DNA from: Knufia peltigerae | Lineage: Eukaryota; Ascomycota; Eurotiomycetes; Chaetothyriales; Trichomeriaceae | DNA length: 64,000 nucleotides | Reading direction: 5' to 3' | NCBI GenBank assembly: GCA_030247855.1 | Contig: JAPDRN010000073.1 | Span: 118,169-182,168 of the forward strand | In this document: positions 52,361 to 63,438 of the stretch, piece after piece | Numbering within the stretch: the stretch's first letter is position 1 | Layout: each line of letters starts with the position of its first letter | Translations under genes and position numbers: made by a program | The notes under the pieces: model-generated | Told to the model about the DNA's origin: nothing | The model's database searches: none | The model's input: the letters and a program-made list of their open reading frames with translations, nothing else

Positions 52361-53875
52361 ATGTCTGGTCAACCATTCTCCTTCCCACCTCCTCCGCCTC
52401 CTCCGCCTAAGCGAGCCACAGAACCAGTCAACCGACCGAGCAACAACAACTTTTCATCTGATCGAGGATCCTCTAGAGGTTTTGGGAGAGGTGGTCGAGG
52501 AGGGAGAGGAGGGGGTCACTCACATGGTCCATACCACTCCAATCACAGACAACAACAACATGGGTCTCACCGTGGAGGAGGATGGAATGGTCCCCAAAAG
52601 AGAGATTACAATACTGCCTTCAAGCCTGCGAACAACCAACCCGGCCGGCCGGTATCTGCAGCCTCCCCGGCAGTACCGAGTTTTAACGCCTCCATCGAGC
52701 ATCTCCTCCCACGAAAACCAGCACCACAAGCTGCGGCTCAGCCACAGCCACCGACTCACAAGGTAGAAAATGCCCAGAAGAAACAGAACCTCCTTGGCCT
52801 GACGCCGATGAAAGTCGATCCTGCTTCCGAACCGGAGGACGACGAGGGCGAAGAGGCAAGACTGACTGTTCAAAACAAAGTTTCATCAGGCCTAGAGATC
52901 GAGTATGGTGGGCACAACATCATCCTGCGCACGCCGGCTGAAATAGCGGCCTGGATAGCGGAGAGAAAGAAACGATACCCGACTCAGGCCAAAGTCGACG
53001 CCGCGAAGAAGGAAGCCGAAGAGAAGAAGCGACGGTGGAAAGAGGAGAAGGCCGCAAAGATGCAAGCCGCGCGTGAGGCACGAGAGCAGGCCCTCGAAGC
53101 ACGAAGACGACAGCGTGAATCAGTCCAGTCAAAGAAATCGCAGTCACAAGCGCGGACACAAGATACAAAACAGCCTGACTCGGCGGGACATGCCAAAACA
53201 AAAGCGGAAAGGTTACGTGCAAAGGCTCTCAAAGCCCAAGAACGACTAGCAAAGGCCGAGGAAGCGTTGAGACTTGCCGAAGAGCATCAGCAGCCTAGCT
53301 CTTCGATTACAAACAACCATCAGGTCAAGCCACCAGTCGCCGATGACACATCAAGTTCAGACCTGACGGATTCGGATGCTACTTCGTCTTCTGGCTCTGA
53401 TTCTTCTGATTCTGATTCAGACTCGGACAGTGACGGGAACTCCGACTCTGCGTCTGGGAGTGACTCGGATGATGCAGACTCGGCTCCAGAAGTTCTCAGC
53501 ACGAAACTGCTGGCGCTAGAACATCATGCTCTCTCCAACGCCTCTTCGAGACCACCGACATTGCCGTCGACGTCTCAACCTGCAGCACCAGAAATGTGTA
53601 GGGCGTTTGCAAAGTATGGACGTTGTAGATTCGGAAAACACTGTCGGCATTCGCACGATGTTCAACATGCACGTGGCGGCGGCGGTGGTGGTAACAATGG
53701 CAACTCGAAACGCGACAAAACCCAAACGGTGGATGGATCGGGTTCTGGTCGAAGAAAGGGGTTATGGCAAGTCATGGTGGAACAGGAGCAAGATGAGAAG
53801 AGAAAGATGTTGTTACAGGCCATTGTGACGTTGGGAGAGAATGGTATTCTCGATGAGCCAAAGTCTACAAAGTGA
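52361..53875 (+). CDS. NUFIP-type protein with CCCH zinc finger
   Basis: This is a single-exon gene of 504 codons. It opens with a polyproline stretch (residues 9-16), then an RGG-rich, RNA-binding-like segment (about 34-75). The block IEYGGHNIILRTPAEIAAWI (180-199), followed by ERKKRYPTQAKV, matches the conserved domain of the FMR1-interacting protein NUFIP1. The yeast counterpart, Rsa1, helps assemble box C/D snoRNPs. A charged coiled coil (about 205-310) and an acidic Ser/Asp tract (330-375) follow. The CCCH finger has the spacing C-x8-C-x5-C-x3-H (Cys413, Cys422, Cys428, His432). It is probably nuclear and nucleolar. Its 3' end converges with the hydrolase at 54090. Confidence 0.85.
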   Translation: MSGQPFSFPPPPPPPPKRATEPVNRPSNNNFSSDRGSSRGFGRGGRGGRGGGHSHGPYHSNHRQQQHGSHRGGGWNGPQKRDYNTAFKPANNQPGRPVSAASPAVPSFNASIEHLLPRKPAPQAAAQPQPPTHKVENAQKKQNLLGLTPMKVDPASEPEDDEGEEARLTVQNKVSSGLEIEYGGHNIILRTPAEIAAWIAERKKRYPTQAKVDAAKKEAEEKKRRWKEEKAAKMQAAREAREQALEARRRQRESVQSKKSQSQARTQDTKQPDSAGHAKTKAERLRAKALKAQERLAKAEEALRLAEEHQQPSSSITNNHQVKPPVADDTSSSDLTDSDATSSSGSDSSDSDSDSDSDGNSDSASGSDSDDADSAPEVLSTKLLALEHHALSNASSRPPTLPSTSQPAAPEMCRAFAKYGRCRFGKHCRHSHDVQHARGGGGGGNNGNSKRDKTQTVDGSGSGRRKGLWQVMVEQEQDEKRKMLLQAIVTLGENGILDEPKSTK

Positions 53876-54089
53876 TTGATTGAATTCGTGATCAGCATGA
53901 GAAGAATTGTACGAATACCAAAAAGCCCGAGAATGTCGATCGATTGAACCCTCCCATATATCAATGTACCCATATATATCCATATCCATAACCCATACTC
54001 TTACACTTCGCCGTCCCGGGTATATTGCTTTCGCGGCTTCTACTTGTACGAGATATTCCTCCTCTTTGCGATCCACGTCTTTTGCGTTG

Positions 54090-55511
54090 TCAAACGACAC
54101 ATGTCGACTCTCGGGACCGAACCACGTTCCTCTTCAACACGTCCTCGATCCACATCCTCGCCTCCTTGCCCTCCCTCAGGCCCAAGATGTCACCCACCCC
54201 CGCGAGGGGGAAACAGTGCATCTGGCCCTCCCACACCAGCCATTCCCCGGGGACGCCGAACCTGTCGCACTTTCTCATCATTTCGAGCGCGTCGGGGGCC
54301 AAGACGTCGTGAGTCCCCACCACGCCGTGCACACAGACTTGATTGTCTCTGAGTTTTTCAAATGTCGGGTCTGAATGCAATAACGGTGAGACTGACGGGT
54401 CACTCGTACTCATTTCCCTCATACCGACACCCTTGTTCGCCTCCGTTTCTGTGTCGGTGTCCTTGTCCATCTCCGTCTTTGTGTTTCTGTTTGTGTTTGT
54501 CATCGTCCTGTTTGTTTTGGGCCTCCTTTTCGACTCGACACTTCCAACCCAAGCACACGCGACGTCACCCGTCAACCCGATCGTCAAGATCGGGTCATAC
54601 TTGTCGGCCACTTTGATCTCTTCATTGACGTTCCTCAAATCGACGGCAGGAGAAATGACAAGAATCGAAGACAAGGCGTTCCTCGCGAGGTCTGGAAGTT
54701 CTTGTACGGCCCACAGTCCTAAACTCAACGCCACGTTTCCTCCTGAACTGTCTCCGGCAAGTGTCACCGTGACTGTGCTGTCTGTGTCGGATTGTCGAGC
54801 GGCATCGTCAAGGACCGAAGTCACCCACCTCCTCAACACCGGCAGAGCGTCTGGCGCCGGACTGGCCGGTGCCAAAGGTTGAGCCACCAGTGTCACTTCG
54901 AATTCCGTGGCGTCGGTTTCACTCGAGGACATTTGTAAATCTTTGGCCAATTTACCCAGAAACAACCAGTGACCACCGCTCGGGGGCGATTGGAACCCTC
55001 CTCCGCTGAAGTAATAGATTCGATGTTTTTGTTTTTTTCGAGATGATGATGTCGCGTTGGGGGATGTGCTTGATGAGTCGGTCGTCCGAATGGCTTTCTC
55101 GTGGTCAATGTTGATGACGTTGTCCTTATCCAAGTGTGACCGCGATCGTGAGTTCGATTGTGACTGCGACCGTGCTTGGATCTGAGAAGCTTCTACGTGT
55201 CGAAATGTATACTCCCACACTCCCTCCCTCTGACTCTCAATCGCCTCACACCCTCTCCGTTTCGGCGCCGACAACCGTTGACTCCCGGCCGGCATGTCGT
55301 TGCCTATCTTGACCAGTCTGGGCCGGATGGGTCTGATGAGGGTCCGGACGACCCTGTACAAGACTGAAAGGTCGGTACGTTTTGTGATTTTGATCGACGC
55401 CGACCTCGACTGCGAGCGGTAATGTTGAGACAGTTCATCATTGGCCTTTTCTTCCGGGTTTTGTTGGTCTGTTATTTTGGTGTTGTCGGAATGGGATGAG
55501 GAGGTCGCCAT
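54090..55511 (-). CDS. Alpha/beta hydrolase-3 family (steryl-acetyl-hydrolase/lipase-like)
   Basis: This single open frame of 473 codons is on the minus strand. The oxyanion motif reads YYFSGGGFQ, with Ser in place of the His of the classic HGGGF. The nucleophile is in AGDSSGGNVALSLG. The Asp lies in GTHDVLAPDALEM and the His in WEGQMHCFPLAG. Between nucleophile and Asp is a hydrophilic insert rich in Thr, Asn and Asp (near 54410-54520, TNRNTKTEMDKDTDTE). About 170 N-terminal residues are Ser/Arg-rich (QARSQSQSNSRSRSH) and probably disordered. Family members deacetylate sterols or hydrolyse small esters. The substrate here is unknown. Confidence 0.82.
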   Translation of the reverse strand: MATSSSHSDNTKITDQQNPEEKANDELSQHYRSQSRSASIKITKRTDLSVLYRVVRTLIRPIRPRLVKIGNDMPAGSQRLSAPKRRGCEAIESQREGVWEYTFRHVEASQIQARSQSQSNSRSRSHLDKDNVINIDHEKAIRTTDSSSTSPNATSSSRKKQKHRIYYFSGGGFQSPPSGGHWLFLGKLAKDLQMSSSETDATEFEVTLVAQPLAPASPAPDALPVLRRWVTSVLDDAARQSDTDSTVTVTLAGDSSGGNVALSLGLWAVQELPDLARNALSSILVISPAVDLRNVNEEIKVADKYDPILTIGLTGDVACAWVGSVESKRRPKTNRTMTNTNRNTKTEMDKDTDTETEANKGVGMREMSTSDPSVSPLLHSDPTFEKLRDNQVCVHGVVGTHDVLAPDALEMMRKCDRFGVPGEWLVWEGQMHCFPLAGVGDILGLREGKEARMWIEDVLKRNVVRSRESTCVV

Positions 55512-56278
55512 GGCTGTGACGGATCTGATGAGAGATTACCTTGTACACAGGACCGCGTATTATTTTTATTTCCAAAGAGAGATTGACTCAGAGGAAAGAA
55601 ACACGTTCAGGTGTGGACTTTGCGACACAATGCGGAGGAGGGAGCGGTAGAATAACAAAAAAATACAAGATGTATACAAGATAGATGACCCAAAAGAAAA
55701 GAGATCCAAAATAACCTGGTCACCGTCAATCATCCTTGGGCCTGGAATCCCTGACCATAATCTCCAGCTGAGCGTGGATCATGGTCCAAAATAGTGATTC
55801 AAGGAGCTTCAAAGGTGGTCAGTGGTGTCCAAGTGATGACGTCGTCGCCAAAACAGACGATCGAGACTAGTGCATTGGATCTAGATCCTCATCCTTGTCT
55901 TTGCACGACACACGAGTATAAGCGAGCCGAGGCCAGGGTTTTGTACTGCATGCATCGCGATAAGACAAGAGATCGTACACAACTTCTGCGTACTCACGAA
56001 CGAATCTTCATCTACAGTGCGAGTACAGAACATCAAATGTTGAGTCGTAAACAGCAACCCATAATCGCGGACACTCCATAGTCATTTTCGTTACTCATAA
56101 GCACTCCGTACCGTTTCAGAGATTCATCTGAGCTTGCAAATCCTTTGTTTCCTCAATGCTTCCATCCTACCATCCCTGCCCCCCTTGTCGGTACTGTCGA
56201 CACCACCTTTGTTTCTTTTTTGAGGACCAAAAACACACCGCTGCCAGCAATCCATCAAACCAACGCCACTCAAAATGA
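55512..56278. other. Intergenic region
   Basis: This 767 bp stretch lies between two minus-strand genes. It contains the hydrolase promoter and anoctamin 3' UTR. I see no supported gene or repeat in it. Confidence 0.5.
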
Positions 56279-58542
56279 TCACTGGCTCTTCTTTTCTGTT
56301 CCATCCTTGACATCCATGAGGTCAATCATACCCAACCCAACCTTTTCTGCTTCAGCCCAGCTGCGTTGATGATTCCAGAATCGATCAGCAGCGGTAGTAC
56401 TCTTAAGACTATCCCGTCTGGCATCTTCCTCAAGGCTATCTCTTGTAATGTTTGCAAATGCTTGATCGCCAGATGTCGCTTTCAATGGACTCTTTGGCAA
56501 GGAGTACTTGATGACATCGGCCAGACCAGCGTCCTCGAGAAATTTCTTGCGTACCATAAATCGTTCACTCCGTTCTTTCCGCATTGCTGCACTGTCAACT
56601 TTGCTAATGGCATACCTCACAATGACTCGCACCACAAGGAAGATGTGCTCCGAGCAAAATACCCCCAAAAGAAGCGCCCACAGACAAATGGCATGCGGAC
56701 GACCGTCTGGTCCTTGCCCGCCGCTAAACATATAGACCAAGGCTGCAGTAGTGATGCTTCCCAACCAGGCTAGGAACTCCAGACTATCAAGCCAAGGCCC
56801 AATCGAATCAGCGCGTGCAGGATTGGGTCGTCGACATTCCACAGTCAGTTTGAACGTGTCCCCTCTCAGTTCGATCCAGTTGTTGATAAAGTATGAGACT
56901 GGAGTTAGGGGCCAAATAACTGAGAAGAGGGCCAAATATCCGAACTGGATGACCATCTCACGAAGATCGGTCGCCACATCATAGTCAGGAAGAGAAGCCT
57001 CCTCTCGAACTCTAGTCAAGAAGTCTTTCTCCTCGGGCGGGTCGTTGGCAGATACCGACGGAACAGTGCCGCCATTCTTCTCGGCTCGAGCAGATTGCAT
57101 CTCCTTGTACTTCTTTGTCCCTTTCTGCGTAAGAATTGGCATGACGGTCTCCATACCGAAGTTGACCACTTGCGCAGTCACTGCAAAGTAGATCATTTGA
57201 TCTCGAATCCTGTTAGGGTTGATCGTGAACTGGGCAGGCGATGGTGGCTGCATTTGTTTCTCGTTTTGTGCGAAAGGCTTGACTGTCAGGCTGAAAATGT
57301 CGAGGTAAGGAACAAGCAGCGAGGCAAAAGGGACGTACACAAACGACGTCAGGAAGATAGCCAGGTATGAGGTTATAAAGTTGATGACAAAGACTTTGGA
57401 AATCATGGCCTTGTCGTGAGCATCTTGAGTTTCGTAGTTTTCGTAATAAGTGAGCCGTTCAGCGAACTGGGTGAGGTAATTGCTGACAGCAGGAACCAGT
57501 AGGGTAAGGATGATGGTCGGTAGGAAGACGAGAATAGACTTGAGTGGGCCATCGTAGACTTCGGAGATGAAAATCTCAATAGCATAGCAAGTGCAAATAA
57601 TTGCACCCAGTGCCACCACACACAGGATTGCCAGTGGTATCTGCAGAAGTTGGCGCTGGAGTCGTTTCTTTGCCGGGAAGTATGCCATCTTTTCTCCAGT
57701 GATGGAATCTGTGATGGTCTTCTCCGGGACGAACTCTCTTCTCTTGTCCTCGATTGAAGACACGTTCTTGACATCCCATCGTATGGCAAGTTCCTGCTCT
57801 TGTCGCTTCCAATACTCCACGAAGACGACACACCACAGACCGTTGACAACAGCATAAATGGCTGAGAAGTTTCCAAGCAATATCCAGCTGGAGAACCCGA
57901 ACGCCGCAGGGAATATCAGGAAAGAGAAGTATGACTGGAGGAAAGCGTAGTAGTAGCCAATCTGCAACATGTCAGTCTGTATGTAACTGTGCAGCCCAAA
58001 ACACATACCTGCTCGCCCATGGAATTCCTGATTTCGTCGAGGTCCTCTGGTGTGAGAAACGTTTTGCGAGCGAACTCGGCCAACCATTTCTTGTTCTTCA
58101 CATGGTCATGAAGAGGGAAGACAGCCTCAACTGACTTCCATTGACCATGTTTGGGAGTAATTCCGGCTCCTCCTTCTTCCTCAGGACAGCAGATCATGTG
58201 GTGGATCATCCGCAGTCTTTCAGCAGGGGTCAATGGCTCTGAGGTGAGTGTCTCTGCCGGGTCTTTCGTAGGCTGGATTTGTCGAATACCATGGAGCCAA
58301 TCCTTGATTCTGGATCTGTATACAACTTCGGCGAAAGCTTGTTCATCGGCCGCCTTCACAAAGACAAGTAGGGAGGTCTCATCACCACGACGGACTTCGG
58401 TAGTGAGGCCCGTCTCGGCAAGGACACGTATAAGTTTTTGGAATTGTGCTGCTCCGGCTTGTTTGTCATCAGAGGAGACTCTGAGGACAATGACATAGTC
58501 AACTTCGAAGTTGTCCTGTAACACCTTGTGGGCCATATTCAC
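56279..58542 (-). CDS. Anoctamin/TMEM16-family membrane protein (Ist2-like)
   Basis: This gene of about 738 aa has exons 58542-58009 and 57961-56279. The cytosolic N-terminus carries a ferredoxin-like fold region (VDYVIVLRVSSDD) as in the fungal family. The first helices start at IGYYYAFLQSYFSFLIFP, right after the intron. The anoctamin core shows WCVVFVEYWKRQEQELAIRW (the signature FLExWKR-like block), YYENYETQDAHDKA, QFGYLALFSVIWPLTPV and NNWIELRGDTFKL. In yeast, Ist2 tethers the endoplasmic reticulum to the plasma membrane, and relatives are lipid scramblases. Which role applies here cannot be read from sequence. The C-terminal tail is short. A second ATG two codons in (58536) is an equally good start. 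Confidence 0.92.
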
Positions 58543-59493
58543 AGGAGCTCGGGGAGTCGTAGGCGGTCAGAGAGGCATCGGGTTTAAGGATAAGAGAAGG
58601 ATATTCCTCGTAGGTGAAGATGGGGGGCAATACAGGAAGAAGGTGAAGAAGAACTTCTCTGCAGGTTGTTGGTCTCCTGGAGTCGAAAAGAAATGAGGTC
58701 AGAAACCTTGGATTGGTTGTGGTCTTGAAACCTGCGTCACGTCCAGCATTGGGCTTGCAACGTCATCAACGATGGATGATGCGGCAACTTGCGAGGATCT
58801 ACACTTAGTCGGTGATAGACATTAGGCTTGCCTAGGCTCAATTTAGGCGAGCCCCTTATAGGTGGATTCAGCACCTGATAGCGCCTATAAGTTTTTAGCT
58901 ACACTTGCTTCTCTACCAAATTCCAGCTTGGACCACGACCACCGCTACAAGTCTAGGTAGTATAAATAAGCTGGGCACTTCTCAGCTGAGTACTCGTGCT
59001 CGTACCGTAGGGTTCCAGCAATGTGTACGTAAATGTCTCGATCTACGCTCAAATTGGTACTTTTTCGAATACTATTTAGTACTCGTATCTAGAGCAGTAC
59101 TCATGCTTGCAGCTCCTCTAATTCCCTCCGGTGATCTTCAAGATGATGATGTGCCGCTAAATCTACTCGCCATACTAATAAGGTATCTACGATACAACCT
59201 ACGCTTTATGTGCTCACCACTCTGTCGTGCAGTACTCGTAGTCGTGTCTCAATTGCGTACGGAACAACCATTTCCCGTGCTCACCGAATTGGAATAGTCA
59301 GATTCACGCCTCGACTTCATCCTGACCTTTGAATTTTGAACCTCGGTTGCTCTCCCATCTGTCGGTTATACAGAGTACCCGGGATGTACTCCGTACTTTT
59401 GCTTCTATTTCCCCCATACAGCATCTTTGACGTGTCTCTATACGGGCTGCCTTGGCTATCACCTCTCGTGTTGACAATACTCATCATCTCATA
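58543..59493. other. Divergent intergenic region with inverted repeats
   Basis: This 951 bp stretch lies between the anoctamin and FMN-enzyme starts. It contains an 8-bp inverted repeat pair near 58855-58891 and several AGTACTCGT-type words at 58990-59240. I see no coding sequence in it. Confidence 0.5.
58855..58891. repeat. Inverted repeat CTTATAGG...CCTATAAG
   Basis: CTTATAGG (58855-58862) and CCTATAAG (58884-58891) are exact reverse complements separated by 21 bp. A second pair, GGCTC...GAGCC, lies just upstream (near 58834-58853). It may be a mobile-element remnant or a hairpin. Confidence 0.6.
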
Positions 59494-60834
59494 ATGTCGA
59501 ACCATACAAAAAGTGATTCCTCACAATGGAACCAGCCCTATACCGAGCCTGATCCGGACGCGTACTCCTCCTATCAACGTGAAGTCTACGGCTCATTGCG
59601 TGCTCCACTGTTTTCAACCAAACCTCAAGAATGGGAATCTCTAGCACGAGCGAAAGTGCCAGCCTCTAACTTTGGCTATGTCTATGGCTCTGCCAGCAGC
59701 GCTCAGACCAATGCCGCCAACTTGTCCGCCTTTGATCGCTACCGTCTCAAGCCGAGTATGCTCGTCAATGCCACCAGACGAGATGTCAGCATTGAACTAT
59801 TCGGCACAAGGTATAATAGTCCGCTCCTCGTCGCACCTGTAGGCGTTCAAAATATCATGCACCGAGATGGAGAAGAGGCCACGGCCAGAGCATGTCAAAA
59901 GGTCGGTGTGCCCATGATAACCTCCTCTGCCGCAACCAGAACCCTCGAGCAAATCGCGGCGGCCAACGGAGACGGCAACCGATGGTACCAGCTCTACTGG
60001 CCACGACCGCAGTGGGAAGAAGTGACCGTCAGCCTTCTTAACCGGGCCAAGGCCAATGGATACAAGGTCCTCGTCGTGACCTTGGACACGTTCAATCTTG
60101 CCTGGCGACCGACTGACCTTGACACCTCGTACCTGCCATTCATTTGGGGCGACGGCTGTCAGATCGGACATTCTGACCCCGTTTTCAATAGACGGTACGA
60201 GGAGTCTCTGAAACAAGACACGCGAAGCTACGGTGAAAAGCTGGCCGAGTTATGGACAATGCTCAAACGCCCTGGATCGGCGTACGGCGCCGTTCGCGTC
60301 CTGACAAACATTCATGTCTTGCAAAAGTCCCGGGCTTGGCTGGATGTCTTGAACTCTGGGACCTACCGAGAGTGGCAACATCTCGAGATTCTCAAGAAGC
60401 TCTGGGACGGTCCGATTGTTCTCAAAGGTATTCAGACCGTCGAAGATGCCCGCAAGGCCGTCGAATATGGCATGGATGGCATCATAGTTTCCAATCACGG
60501 CGGTCGACAGTGCGATGGAGCGATTGCGTCACTTGATGCTCTGGCTGATATTGCTGCTGACGAGGTCGTCCAGCGGTCCAAGTTGACACTGTTGTTTGAC
60601 AGTGGTATTCGCACAGGGGCTGACGTACTCAAGGCGCTCGCGTTGGGTGCCAAGGCTGTGTGTATTGGCCGTCCGTACATGTACGGTCTCGCCATCGGTG
60701 GTGAACAGGGTGTTGAGCATGTCCTCAGGTGTTTATTGGCAGACACTGACAATATGCTCGGCAATATGGGGAAAAAGAGTATACATGATCTGAGTAGACA
60801 TGATTTACAGATTCGGCACGAGTCAAAATTGTAA
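59494..60834 (+). CDS. FMN-dependent 2-hydroxyacid oxidase/dehydrogenase
   Basis: This is a single-exon gene of 446 aa starting at the ATG at 59494 (MSNHTKSDSSQW). It is an FMN-dependent alpha-hydroxyacid dehydrogenase (TIM barrel). VAPVGVQNIMHRDGE, SAATRTLEQIA and RWYQLYWPR are the FMN-binding early strands. LKGIQTVEDA follows, and then the catalytic His-Gly-Gly-Arg in IIVSNHGGRQCDG, with LFDSGIRTGADVLKALALGA and GRPYMYGLA binding the phosphate. It resembles fungal lactate 2-monooxygenase-type and long-chain hydroxyacid oxidases more than cytochrome b2, since there is no heme domain. It lacks a mitochondrial leader. Confidence 0.92.
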   Translation: MSNHTKSDSSQWNQPYTEPDPDAYSSYQREVYGSLRAPLFSTKPQEWESLARAKVPASNFGYVYGSASSAQTNAANLSAFDRYRLKPSMLVNATRRDVSIELFGTRYNSPLLVAPVGVQNIMHRDGEEATARACQKVGVPMITSSAATRTLEQIAAANGDGNRWYQLYWPRPQWEEVTVSLLNRAKANGYKVLVVTLDTFNLAWRPTDLDTSYLPFIWGDGCQIGHSDPVFNRRYEESLKQDTRSYGEKLAELWTMLKRPGSAYGAVRVLTNIHVLQKSRAWLDVLNSGTYREWQHLEILKKLWDGPIVLKGIQTVEDARKAVEYGMDGIIVSNHGGRQCDGAIASLDALADIAADEVVQRSKLTLLFDSGIRTGADVLKALALGAKAVCIGRPYMYGLAIGGEQGVEHVLRCLLADTDNMLGNMGKKSIHDLSRHDLQIRHESKL

Positions 60835-61195
60835 CTACATTTGATTTAGCAAAGGATGTACTGTTTTATGAGAAGAGGATTCTGAATAAGGGACACTGAT
60901 TCATTGTTCATTATTCATTCTTCATTGTACCCTATGACTCCTGACCAAAGTAAGAGTATGAAAGAGACAATGGCTTTCGGTTTCTCGATCAAAGACATCG
61001 TATCATTGTCACCAATTACAAAAGAACATGCAAAGGAACGTGGATTTCATATCAAGTTGAATCTCTCAGCCACCTTCGCGGTGATTGTACCTTACACTCT
61101 TCTAAAACAGGAGAAAGTGCTGGAACACCGGTCCCCTGCTCTATCAATAGGTTCAAGGTTGGATCATCCTTACACTCCACGCGTACCATCAAACC
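60835..61195. other. Intergenic region
   Basis: This is the 3' flank of the FMN enzyme and the upstream region of the next hypothetical frame. I see nothing specific in it. Confidence 0.45.
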
Positions 61196-61774
61196 ATGAC
61201 TTACGCACAGTTCACCACTGCGAGCGTAGGTTTGGTGGACCACACGCATGCCGTTGGAACCAAGCACCCTTCTTCTTGTTCTTCTTCCTTTAACACGGGG
61301 GCGAGGATCTCTACGGAACCATCCACACACCTTGGTCTCGGTCGGTTTGCAAAACTACGAAACATCCAAGTCGGAGTGATTCGGGTTGTACAATTGTTCA
61401 TCGAGTTGATGAGCAAGATACGGTACAAACACCAAGTGCGCAACGGGAAGAGCACTGACTACCACTACGAGGAAATAAGTCTCGACGACATTCACGGTGA
61501 CCAAGAAGCTTACGCAGTACACAACATTGACGAAGCGAGATTGATGTTCATGGTCAAGAATATGGCAGTACTAGAGTCTATCAAGGTACGCGGCGAGATC
61601 AAACTTGCTTTTGAAGAGTATTGCGCCATGGATCTTGATGAGGAGGGCGACCTCGTTGACGATCACAATACAGGGCTTACCTTGCCATCTACAGAACACA
61701 TTCGACTAAAAGCTCAAAACCTGCTCAATGAGTTTGCGAACAACTCTTTACCTGATCTGGTGGATATTCTCTAA
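61196..61774 (+). CDS. Hypothetical protein
   Basis: This is an open frame of 192 codons starting at an ATG in acceptable context (aaaccATGA). The C-terminal two thirds look protein-like, with alternating charged and hydrophobic residues (HNIDEARLMFMVKNMAVLES, EEYCAMDLDEEGDLVDDH). The first 40 residues are of low quality (Ser/Thr/His-rich), so the true start or an upstream exon may differ. No family is recognised. The ending SLPDLVDIL is followed by a palindromic CCTAGG word. Confidence 0.35.
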   Translation: MTYAQFTTASVGLVDHTHAVGTKHPSSCSSSFNTGARISTEPSTHLGLGRFAKLRNIQVGVIRVVQLFIELMSKIRYKHQVRNGKSTDYHYEEISLDDIHGDQEAYAVHNIDEARLMFMVKNMAVLESIKVRGEIKLAFEEYCAMDLDEEGDLVDDHNTGLTLPSTEHIRLKAQNLLNEFANNSLPDLVDIL

Positions 61775-63388
61775 GCTACCTAGGTAGGTAAGTGAGCTTC
61801 TTATACTGACAAGACTAGTGACGAGACAGGACAGAAACTGAATTTGAAATTATATTGCTTTCATTCGTCACGTCGAAATGTATCTCCCCTTCCAAACGAG
61901 TGTATGCGTACAACCAGAAATGTTCTTTCTTCTCAGCGGTTCCATTATAGGTCATGAGGATTGCAGAGAATCCATTCACAATCCCCCAGAGGATCCCCCA
62001 TTTCCCTCTCCGTTCCGAAAAAGGTGTTTCAGATGAAAAACGTGATATGTCCCGTCACCCGCCCCGCGATGATGCAAAGGGGGAGTTGGGACAGAATCGT
62101 GCCATCATCGATCAAGATGATGAAACGCGATCAAACGTGGATTGATAAAGCTATAGACTGTAGCTTCCAATGGACATAGGTCATACACTCTGCTGGTTCT
62201 TGTTTCCTGCTCAACACCGAGATATCAAGATGCTCGACATGATGATTCTTGGGTATGAGCTCTCCCACCTGAGGCCAAATTTTCTCAAAGTGAACTGTGA
62301 CTTCGTTTGGCCAAGATCATGGAGGAGGCTGGAAAGCGGTAATGTCGATCCAGATCAGCAATAGACCTATGGAGTTATCAGTCAGTTTCTGGGTTGTCGA
62401 GCACACCATAAGCACCATTAACATCGTGGGCAAGTTTGTGATTGTGGTGAGAGATAAAGATCCCGAGCAACATCATGGTATTGAGGGGGCTTGATACTTA
62501 CTTGGAATGTTCCTGGTCAAAAACCGCCATTTTTTGCATCTTGGTTTTTTTGGCTTGGGCAAAGAAGTTGGCGGGGGAAGAGAACTGCCAGAGGGAAAGA
62601 TGAAAGATCAATGTTAGCTCAAAGGTTAATGAGCGATTGATGGACAGAAGTGATGAATGAAACTTTGAAAAATTCATCAAGATTTCCAAGTCCTTTATAT
62701 ATGTCAGGATCTCCGAGCATCATCGTTATCTTCCAGCCTCATCAAATTCAGCTGCTGTTAGGCTATGAAGCATTGATAACCAACCATTCACATATTCTAT
62801 CCAGCTATTAAGCAGGGACTGTTTGCCTTGTTGTAGTGAATAGCATCTAATCGAAAATTCATCAATATCCAACATCATTTCGCAAAAGAGGCGTCTTGTA
62901 TAACCTCAGACCTCGGATATGCACCATAATCTGCAAGGTACGTTCTGTTGTGGAAATTGAGCCTGGTATCGTTTCCTGGACAGTGGTTGCCTTGCCATGT
63001 CATCGCCTTGCGCCTCGTTACAGAGTAACTGCAATGGGTTGCCCTACCTTTGATGCCCAGCAACTAGTCAAAGTTATTGATCGTCTGACTATGTTTGCCT
63101 TGGACCCAGGGAAAAGGCAGACCATAGAATGCGAACCATTTGACGGAGTCAGCCTGATGTTGGAGTTCATTGCTTTTCCCACTTCAGCCTTGCGATGATG
63201 TCGTTGACATGGTTGCGTTCATCGTTTTGACTAATGTCAAGGTGGTGGGGAACACCGCAACAATATCCTGGGGTAAGCAAATAGAGAACAAATGTGATAT
63301 TCTGATCAAGGAAGAATGACGAGTACAATATTCACAACGTGTTGTAAATATATATAACAGGTGTTGATGAATTGCTTCGCATAGTTGT

Positions 63389-63394
63389 ACGCGT
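63389..63394. promoter_or_regulatory. ACGCGT element (MCB box) 1
   Basis: This is a palindromic ACGCGT about 190 bp upstream of the thymidylate synthase ATG. It is the MluI cell-cycle box bound by MBF (Mbp1-Swi6) in yeasts. Confidence 0.6.
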
Positions 63395-63432
63395 ACAGGG
63401 CAATGATGTCACCTCCACCACCGCGTCTCTTT

Positions 63433-63438
63433 ACGCGT
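63433..63438. promoter_or_regulatory. ACGCGT element (MCB box) 2
   Basis: This second perfect ACGCGT lies about 145 bp upstream of the ATG. It is followed at 63443-63448 by TCGCGT within an E2F-like TTTCGCG word. Confidence 0.65.
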
